In this document: one piece after another, positions 58,513 through 64,000 of the stretch | How the letters are laid out: every line of letters begins with the position of its first letter | How positions within the stretch are numbered: the stretch's first letter is position 1 | Source: Haloprofundus halophilus | GTDB lineage: Archaea > Halobacteriota > Halobacteria > Halobacteriales > Haloferacaceae | NCBI RefSeq assembly: GCF_003439925.1 | Contig: NZ_QQRR01000002.1 | Coordinates: 372,001-436,000 of the forward strand | Reading direction: 5' to 3' | Length of the DNA: 64,000 nucleotides | Notes under the pieces: generated by a model | The model's database searches: none | What the model was told of the DNA's origin: nothing | What the model saw: only the letters and a program-made list of their open reading frames with translations | Made by a program: the position numbers and the translations under genes

Positions 58513-59781
58513 ATGGCGCAACTCACCGACCGCTCGCTCACCGAGATTCGACGCGACCTGCACACCTACCCTGAAGCCGGCTGGAAGGAGTTCCGAACGA
58601 CCGCACTCGTCGCCGAGGAACTCGACGAACGCGACTTCGACCTCCGGCTCGGGCCGGAAGCGGTGAACGCCGACGGTCGACTGGGCGTCCCCGGCGACGA
58701 CGAACTCTCCGCGGCCGAGGAGCGCGCCCGCGACCTCGGCGCACCCGAGCGGTATCTCGACCGACTGGAAGGCGTCTCGGGTCTCGTCGCCACCAAACAG
58801 TACGGCGACGGCACCGGACCGACGGTCGGCGTCCGCGTCGACATGGACGCCCTAAAGCGACAGGAGGCGACCGACGACGACCACCGCCCCGCCCGCGAGG
58901 GGTTCGGCTCGAAACACCCCGGCGAGATGCACGCCTGCGGCCACGACGGCCACACCGCCATCGGCGTCGGTATCGCCCGCGAGCTGGACGCCAACGGGGG
59001 CTTCGACGGCACGCTCAAACTGTTCTTCCAACCCGCCGAGGAGGGCGGTCGCGGCGGGAAACCGATGAGCGAAGCCGACCACTTCTCGGACATCGACCAC
59101 ATGCTCGCGCTGCATCTCGGACTCGGCGAGGCGACGGGGACCGTCGTCGCGGGCTACGACAACCCGCTCTCCAACGCGAAACTCGACGTGACGTTCCTCG
59201 GCGAACCGGCCCACGCCGGCGGCGCGCCGAACGAGGGGAGAAACGCGATGCAGGCGCTCGCAGCAGCGGTCCAGAATCTCTACGCCATCCCCCGGCACGC
59301 CGACGGCGCGACCCGCATCAACGTCGGGCAGGTCCACTCGCCGAACGCGCAGAACGTCATCAGCGAGGAGGCGCGCCTCCGCGTCGAAGTGCGCGGCGAA
59401 ACTGCCGAACTGAACGAGTACATGCTCGAAAAGGCGCGCCGAGTGGTCGAACACGCCGCCGCGATGCACGACTGCGAGTTCGAGACGAGCCTCTACGGGA
59501 AGACGACGACGTTCGAGAACGACGCCGAGATGGTCGACGCGGTGAAAGCCGCCGCCGCAGGTGTCGATTCCGTCGACGAAATCAAAGACAGAAAACCGTT
59601 CGGCGGCAGCGAAGACGCCTCGTACCTCATCCGCGAGGTCCAGCGAAACGGCGGGACGGCGTCGTACGTCGGCGTCGGCGCGTCGAACCCGGCGGGCCAC
59701 CACACGGCGTACTTCGACATCGACGAGGACGCGCTCGACATCGGCGTCGACGTCACCTGCGAGACGATTCGCGGGCTCTAG
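58513..59781 (+). CDS. M20-family amidohydrolase (AbgB/HipO-like)
   Basis: A 422-aa metallopeptidase-like hydrolase. It has MHACGHDGHTAIGVG with the metal-binding Cys/His/Asp, FFQPAEEGGRGG with the catalytic Glu pair, VTFLGEPAHAGGAPNEGRNAM in the dimerisation domain and GASNPAGHHTAYFDIDE near the C-terminus. Family members cleave N-acyl or aminobenzoyl amino acids. The long gap of about 40 residues before the first domain strand is a halophile-type insertion. The natural substrate is unknown. Confidence 0.88.
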   Translation: MAQLTDRSLTEIRRDLHTYPEAGWKEFRTTALVAEELDERDFDLRLGPEAVNADGRLGVPGDDELSAAEERARDLGAPERYLDRLEGVSGLVATKQYGDGTGPTVGVRVDMDALKRQEATDDDHRPAREGFGSKHPGEMHACGHDGHTAIGVGIARELDANGGFDGTLKLFFQPAEEGGRGGKPMSEADHFSDIDHMLALHLGLGEATGTVVAGYDNPLSNAKLDVTFLGEPAHAGGAPNEGRNAMQALAAAVQNLYAIPRHADGATRINVGQVHSPNAQNVISEEARLRVEVRGETAELNEYMLEKARRVVEHAAAMHDCEFETSLYGKTTTFENDAEMVDAVKAAAAGVDSVDEIKDRKPFGGSEDASYLIREVQRNGGTASYVGVGASNPAGHHTAYFDIDEDALDIGVDVTCETIRGL

Positions 59782-59795
59782 GCGGCCCGTCTCCG

Positions 59796-60770
59796 TTACT
59801 CCACGTCCAGCAGTGCGACGCCGACGAGCGTCTGCCCGGCGGTCACCGTCGACTCCAGCGCCACCGAGTAGAGGATGCCGTCGCGGTCGGCTTCGACCTC
59901 TTGGAGGACGTCGTACGTCGTCGGGTCGAACAGACGACCCAGATGGTCGCCCGAAGCGACCGACTGGCCGAGTTCGACGCCGTCGTCGACGAGGAACAGC
60001 CCCGAGTCGGCGGCTTTCACGCGGCCGAGGTGGTTGCGTGCGACGGTGCCGTCCCACTCGGTCTCTCTCGTGCCGTCGTGTTCGCCGTCGAGCATCCCCA
60101 TGTGTTCGAGCACGCCGAACATTCCCTCCACCCCTGTTTCGATGGCGGGTTCCACGAGCTGCTTGTTGTGCGCGAGTTCGGGTGTGATGGAGGGAATACC
60201 CTCGCACGTGGCGGCGACGCGGAACTTCCCGCCGAAGTTACGTTCGGACCACTCGGTGTCGGCGTCGTCGCCGGCGGCTTCGGCGAGGAGCAGGTCAGTC
60301 CCGAACGCTTCGGCGAGCGCACGGCACTCCTCGTCGCCCTTCAGGTAGACCGTGTGGGTGAGCATGTCGGGACTACCGGTGTGCAGGTCGACGATGGCGT
60401 CGGCGTCGCCGGCGTACTCCCAGAGGCGGGCCGCGATGCGCTGGTGGAGCGACCCCTCTGCGTCGCCGGGCCAGACGCGGTTCAGGTTCGGGTTGACCGA
60501 GTCGATGACCTCGGGTGTCGTGTAGGAGACGTGGTCGAACGTGAGCGGGTCGGCGACGGGGACGGCGATTACTTTCCCCCGTAGTTCGTCGTGGTCGAGT
60601 CGCTCGTGGAGCCGGCGCAGGACTTCGGTGCCGTTGATTTCGCGGCCGTGTTGGGCGGCCTGGACGTACAGCGTCGGACCGTCGTCGTCGCCCTCGTACG
60701 TGTGTACCGTCGTCTCGACGGGGACGCCGGAGGGGAGTCGCGTGAGCGTGAGTCGCTCTGCGGTGTGCAT
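59796..60770 (-). CDS. Succinylglutamate desuccinylase/aspartoacylase-family protein
   Basis: A 324-aa zinc hydrolase. GPTLYVQAAQHGREINGTEVL has the H-x2-E zinc ligands, and DADAIVDLHTGS gives the third histidine. VNPNLNRVWPGDAEGS and SGLFLVDDGVELGQSVASGDHLGRL follow. The family removes acyl groups from amino acids. The ATG at 60770 is preferred to a GTG nine bases upstream. It converges with the M20 gene across 14 bases. Confidence 0.87.
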   Translation of the reverse strand: MHTAERLTLTRLPSGVPVETTVHTYEGDDDGPTLYVQAAQHGREINGTEVLRRLHERLDHDELRGKVIAVPVADPLTFDHVSYTTPEVIDSVNPNLNRVWPGDAEGSLHQRIAARLWEYAGDADAIVDLHTGSPDMLTHTVYLKGDEECRALAEAFGTDLLLAEAAGDDADTEWSERNFGGKFRVAATCEGIPSITPELAHNKQLVEPAIETGVEGMFGVLEHMGMLDGEHDGTRETEWDGTVARNHLGRVKAADSGLFLVDDGVELGQSVASGDHLGRLFDPTTYDVLQEVEADRDGILYSVALESTVTAGQTLVGVALLDVE

Positions 60771-61092
60771 GATTTTCACTCGGCGTGAGGGGTGATGTAT
60801 CTGCGGGTGACGGCACGAGTTCGGAGGCGGAAACCGACGGCGGGAGAGTTCGCGGCGAGAGCGACCGAACCGTCGACGCTGTCGGTGTCGACGCGTTCGC
60901 GCCGCGCAGTCGGACGGTTTCCCGACCGAGGGCCCGCCTTACCACAGCCGGCGGATGTGTGTCGACCCCCTCTTTTCCGGCGTCTCCGTGTTGCGGCCGG
61001 CCTCTGTCCCGACAAGCGTCTCTCCTGCTCTCTCGATCGGTAGTCCCCGGCGACACCGAACGACTTTCCTCCCCTCGGGGGACCGCTTCTCC
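60771..61092. other. Intergenic region without a supported gene
   Basis: About 320 bases separate the desuccinylase-like gene from the prolyl isomerase gene. The plus-strand frame that begins at 60955 continues into the isomerase, but its first 46 residues have no family match and would bury the Tat lipoprotein signal. I see no clear promoter box, RNA or repeat. Confidence 0.5.
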
Positions 61093-61809
61093 ATGAGCCG
61101 ATCCGCGACCCGCCGCGACGCCCTCCGAACGACAGCCCTCGCGCTCGGTGCCGCGCTCGCCGGCTGTACCGGCCGGGACGACGGGGACTCCGGCGATGCC
61201 GCCGACCTCGACGACGACTCCGCCGACGAGGCCACGTCAACGGGCTTTTTCACCCCCGGAGCCGACGACTCGGGTATGGCCGACCAGGAGAATCCCGACA
61301 ACCCGACAGCGGTACTCAAGACGAACCACGGCGACATCACCGTCGAACTCTTCGAGGAGCGCGTCCCGCGCACCGTCGACAACTTCGTCGGCCTCGCGAC
61401 GGGTCAGAAGGAGTGGACCGACCCCGAGACGGGCGAGACGAAAGACGGCGAACCGCTCTACCAGGACGTGCTGTTCCACCGCATCATCGAGGGCTTCATG
61501 ATTCAGGGCGGCGACCCGACGGGAACCGGCCGCGGCGGCCCCGGCTACCAGTTCGACGACGAGTTCCACGACGAACTCGGCCACGACGGCCCCGGCGTGC
61601 TCTCGATGGCGAACTCCGGCCCGAACACGAACGGCTCGCAGTTCTTCATCACGCTCGATGCCCAACCGCACCTCGACGGCCGCCACTCGGTGTTCGGCAA
61701 GGTCATCGACGGGATGGACGTCGTCCGCGAGATCGGCTCGGTGCCGACCGGTCGCAACGACAAACCCACCGAAGACGTCGTTCTCGAATCGGTCGCCATC
61801 TACCGATAG
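61093..61809 (+). CDS. Tat-exported lipoprotein cyclophilin (peptidyl-prolyl isomerase)
   Basis: A 238-aa protein with a twin-arginine signal (TRRDALRTTALALGAALAGC, about residues 7-26) ending in a lipobox cysteine. An acidic linker (28-60) and a cyclophilin domain (70-238) follow. The domain has NHGDITVELFEERVPRTVDNFVG, FHRIIEGFMIQGGDPTGTGRGGPGY and NGSQFFITLDAQPHLDGRHSVFGKV. It should fold exported proteins at the cell surface. The ATG at 61093 puts the signal at the N-terminus. Confidence 0.9.
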   Translation: MSRSATRRDALRTTALALGAALAGCTGRDDGDSGDAADLDDDSADEATSTGFFTPGADDSGMADQENPDNPTAVLKTNHGDITVELFEERVPRTVDNFVGLATGQKEWTDPETGETKDGEPLYQDVLFHRIIEGFMIQGGDPTGTGRGGPGYQFDDEFHDELGHDGPGVLSMANSGPNTNGSQFFITLDAQPHLDGRHSVFGKVIDGMDVVREIGSVPTGRNDKPTEDVVLESVAIYR

Positions 61810-61876
61810 GTCGGCTCCGACACCCGCTTCTCACGTTTTTAAGAATCGGTACGGTACGGTTGCGCGTCTACATATA

Positions 61877-61904
61877 CTCTCGTGGCAATTCTTATATACG
61901 AGAG
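61877..61904 (+). promoter_or_regulatory. Palindrome CTCTCGT / ACGAGAG straddling the DUF5802 TATA box
   Basis: A perfect 7-bp inverted repeat (61877-61883 and 61898-61904) encloses the box CTTATATA (61891-61898). The box lies about 29-36 bases before the ATG at 61927, so transcription would begin close to the start codon. A protein bound here would block the general factor TBP, which makes this a good repressor-site candidate. Confidence 0.6.
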
Positions 61905-61926
61905 TGGTAGACACTCACACGCACAG

Positions 61927-62271
61927 ATGTTCGAACGATTCTCCAGCGGCTACTACCTCGGTGAACTGTACGTCGAACCGCACGACTGCGACCGCCCCGT
62001 GATTCACCGAGCGGACCACGAGCGGATGAACGAGCAACTGTACCTCACCGGTGACGGCGTCGAACGACTCGACGCACCGCTCGTCATGAAACTCCACACG
62101 ACCCACTTCCCCGTCCTCGGCGACGACGACGTACCGACGGGAACGCTCGCCCTCCCCGAGTCGATGGCGACCGACGACCTGCCGGACTCCCGCGAGGTGT
62201 TCCTCGCGGCCGCCGACCGCGCAACCGAACTGCTCCGGTACGCGGGGTACGAGGCCCCGACCGGCACCTGA
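61927..62271 (+). CDS. DUF5802-family haloarchaeal protein
   Basis: A 114-aa soluble protein beginning MFERFSSGYYLGELYVEPHD, with LTGDGVERLDAPLVMKLHTTHFPVLGDD, a pattern I recall as DUF5802. The function is unknown. The ATG at 61927 follows the promoter palindrome. A longer frame from 61882 lacks family support. Confidence 0.88.
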   Translation: MFERFSSGYYLGELYVEPHDCDRPVIHRADHERMNEQLYLTGDGVERLDAPLVMKLHTTHFPVLGDDDVPTGTLALPESMATDDLPDSREVFLAAADRATELLRYAGYEAPTGT

Positions 62272-62373
62272 GCCGTCGACTGGCACCTGAGCCGCCAACC
62301 GACGCGGTTCGTCGTCGGTGTCGCCGGCCGTCGACCCCCGCAGTTGAAGTTCCCGGACCGCCCCTCTCGGGGT

Positions 62374-63267
62374 ATGCTCGACGAGTTGCTCGGCCGCGCC
62401 GAGTTGAAGCGGCGCATCGAGGAACTGGAGGAGGAAAACCACCACCTCGAACGCCGCGCCGCCGCCGAGGAGGAACGCAGAGCCGACGCCGTCACCGCCC
62501 GACAGGAGGCCGAAGAGCGCGTCAACCGCCTCGAAGACCGTATCGCCGAACTCGACGACCGGGTCGAGCGCCTGCAGGACGAGGAGGATGCGGACCTCGA
62601 GTTCCGCGGGACGGAGACGCTCCGCGACGCTCGTCTCGACGAGGTACTCGACCGGTTGGGCTCCGTCCGGACCGGCCCCGAGGGCGCGCTCACCGCGATG
62701 GTCGACGGCGAGTCGGTGCCCGCCGAGGTCGAAGACGGCTTCGGAGAACACGCCTCGCTCGTCCGTCGCGTCGCGCCGTGTCTCGTCTACACCGACGACG
62801 CCGGGCTCGTGAGCGCGGCGCTGTCGCCGCCGCGTCCGCCCGAGGCGTTCTGCGAGTGGGACGGCTCGTTTCGAGTCGAGGAGTCGTGGTTCCGGCCGAC
62901 CGGCCGGTTCGCGTTCGCCGTCGCTCGCGCGGACCTCTTCGCGCTCGGCGAGTACGACGGCCGCGAGCGACTCCAAGAACGGGGGTTCGAGAGCGACGTG
63001 AAGGAGAAACACTCGAAGGGCGGGTTCTCGCAGTCGCGGTTCGAGCGCATCCGAGACGGCCAAATCGCCGAGCACGTCGAGAAATGTCGCGAGGCCATCG
63101 AGGAGAGCGGAACCGGGACGACGATTCTCGTCGGCGACCGAGAGGTCGTCCGCGAGTTACGCGACGCGGTGGACGTGACCGCGACGAGCGACGCGAACGG
63201 GGCGCCAGAGGAGGCGCTGGACGAGGGATTCCGCGACTTCTGGGCGACCGAACTGTACCGACTCTGA
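62374..63267 (+). CDS. Vms1/Ankzf1-family peptidyl-tRNA hydrolase-like protein
   Basis: A 297-aa protein. The N-terminal ~75 residues are a coiled coil (RIEELEEENHHLERRAAAEEERR). The C-terminal domain contains KHSKGGFSQSRFERIRDGQIAEH, the Vms1 catalytic-type motif with the conserved glutamine. Archaeal family members are related to release factors and act on peptidyl-tRNA in stalled ribosomes. The ATG at 62374 is chosen; a frame 10 residues longer begins with TTG. Confidence 0.85.
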   Translation: MLDELLGRAELKRRIEELEEENHHLERRAAAEEERRADAVTARQEAEERVNRLEDRIAELDDRVERLQDEEDADLEFRGTETLRDARLDEVLDRLGSVRTGPEGALTAMVDGESVPAEVEDGFGEHASLVRRVAPCLVYTDDAGLVSAALSPPRPPEAFCEWDGSFRVEESWFRPTGRFAFAVARADLFALGEYDGRERLQERGFESDVKEKHSKGGFSQSRFERIRDGQIAEHVEKCREAIEESGTGTTILVGDREVVRELRDAVDVTATSDANGAPEEALDEGFRDFWATELYRL

Positions 63268-63362
63268 CCCGACTCTGACTCCGCCGAGTCGGTGTCGCGC
63301 CGGTTGCGGCACGTCGGACCGCTGGCAACCGATTTATCACATCTTGCCGCGTGCTCCCCGAT

Positions 63363-64000
63363 ATGACCGATATTGGGACCGAGAGTCGCCGTATCGTCGT
63401 TCTCGCACACGAGAAGTTCCCCGGTCGCGCGAAGACCGCGACCGGCGTAATGCGCTACGGAAACGACGAAATCGTCGCCGTGCTCGACCGAGACCGCGCC
63501 GGGACGCGCGTTCGCGACCACCGAGCGGACCTCCCCGACGCCCCCGTCGTCGCCTCGTTCGAGGACGTGCCGGACGCCGAGTCTGTCGACGCGCTGCTGG
63601 TCGGTATCGCGCCCATCGGCGGCGGCTTCGACGAGACGTGGCGACCCGACGTCCGCGCCGCTATCGAGTCCGGCTGCGACGTCGTCGCCGGACTCCACTA
63701 CTTCCTCGAAGACGACGAGGAGTTCGCGGCGCTCGCGGCCGAACACGGCGTCGACCTCGTCGACGTGCGCAAACCCGACCCCGACCTCTCCGTCGCACAG
63801 GGGGTCGCCGACCAGGTGTCGGCCGACATCGTGCTCACCGTCGGCACCGACTGTTCGGTCGGGAAGATGACCGCGACGCTCGAACTCGTCGAGGCCGCCC
63901 GGGAGGCGGGCGTCGACGCGGCGTTCGTCCCGACGGGACAGACTGGAATCATGATTTCGGGGTGGGGCAACCCCATCGACCGGGTGGTGAGCGACTTCAC
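63363..64000 (+). CDS. DUF1611 (DgcN-like) protein, truncated by window end
   Basis: An ATG at 63363 opens a frame that is still open at the end of the window after 212 codons. MTDIGTESRRIVVLAHEKFPGRAKTATGVMRYGND and the P-loop-like TVGTDCSVGKMTATLELVEAA (about residues 158-178) mark the DUF1611/DgcN family, which is linked to D-amino acid or N-acetyl-D-glutamate metabolism. A partner epimerase gene would be expected just beyond the window. ATTTATC at about 63330-63336 is a candidate TATA box. Confidence 0.87.
   Translation, partial: MTDIGTESRRIVVLAHEKFPGRAKTATGVMRYGNDEIVAVLDRDRAGTRVRDHRADLPDAPVVASFEDVPDAESVDALLVGIAPIGGGFDETWRPDVRAAIESGCDVVAGLHYFLEDDEEFAALAAEHGVDLVDVRKPDPDLSVAQGVADQVSADIVLTVGTDCSVGKMTATLELVEAAREAGVDAAFVPTGQTGIMISGWGNPIDRVVSDF

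Overview
The window is chromosomal DNA from a haloarchaeon, most like the Haloferacales/Halobacteria, though I cannot fix the genus. The base composition is very GC-rich, the predicted proteins are strongly acidic, and many starts appear leaderless, with a TATA-like element about 28 nt before the start codon. Marker families are archaeal or haloarchaeal: ArcS/RaSEA for archaeosine, CetZ, SAMP/MoaD, CofC/G/H for F420, AhbA/AhbB siroheme decarboxylase, DUF5802 and DUF5813. Genes are dense, commonly overlapping by 1-11 nt, on both strands. The one clear foreign piece is a low-GC ISH1-type insertion sequence at 23611-24914.

Layout. 1-8.0 kb: 3' part of arcS, small hypothetical genes, yqeC and mobA (molybdenum/selenium cofactor handling), and an aldehyde:ferredoxin oxidoreductase (AOR)-like protein that has lost its iron-sulfur ligands, followed by small genes including a 48-aa zinc-ribbon microprotein. 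8.0-10.1 kb: a Tat lipoprotein and three tiny membrane proteins. 10.3-18.6 kb: a respiratory formate dehydrogenase locus, with a TorD-type chaperone and an HdrA/MvhD/ferredoxin fusion on the minus strand and fdhA (cysteine form), fdhB, an extra membrane protein and the cytochrome b subunit on the plus strand. 18.6-23.5 kb: a hairpin array, small proteins, a MoaD/SAMP-like modifier cluster, azlCD and a methyltransferase. 23.6-27 kb: the IS element and a canonical AOR.

27-45 kb: a VanZ-like protein, raSEA, purine genes (purQ, purS, purU, purC), a ThDP enzyme, F420 biosynthesis (cofH plus, cofC-cofG minus), an MscS channel, cetZ with an overlapping secreted protein gene, an NDUFA9-like SDR, tmk and a 2-oxoacid dehydrogenase E1 alpha. 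45-54 kb: M48 protease, trkA flanked by two stand-alone RAM-domain proteins, an ATP-grasp enzyme, an LLM-class monooxygenase and an ABC exporter. 53.6-64 kb: a candidate structured RNA, tRNA-Leu(UAA), a [3Fe-4S]-type ferredoxin, acetyltransferases, an AhbA-AhbB fusion, a TrpD-like protein, an M20 amidohydrolase, a desuccinylase-like protein, a lipoprotein prolyl isomerase, DUF5802, a Vms1-type protein and the start of a DUF1611 gene.

How they fit together. The strongest theme is molybdenum/tungsten enzymes and low-potential electron flow: formate oxidation at the membrane, two AOR-type proteins, cofactor genes, a Tat chaperone and a multi-cluster electron carrier. PurU also releases formate. 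The least expected signals are regulatory. A shared inverted repeat, CGAA-N3-TTCG within larger palindromes, lies directly before three small genes (7821, 19701 and, in variant form, the 19092 gene). A different palindrome sits just upstream of one RAM gene, and another straddles the DUF5802 TATA box.
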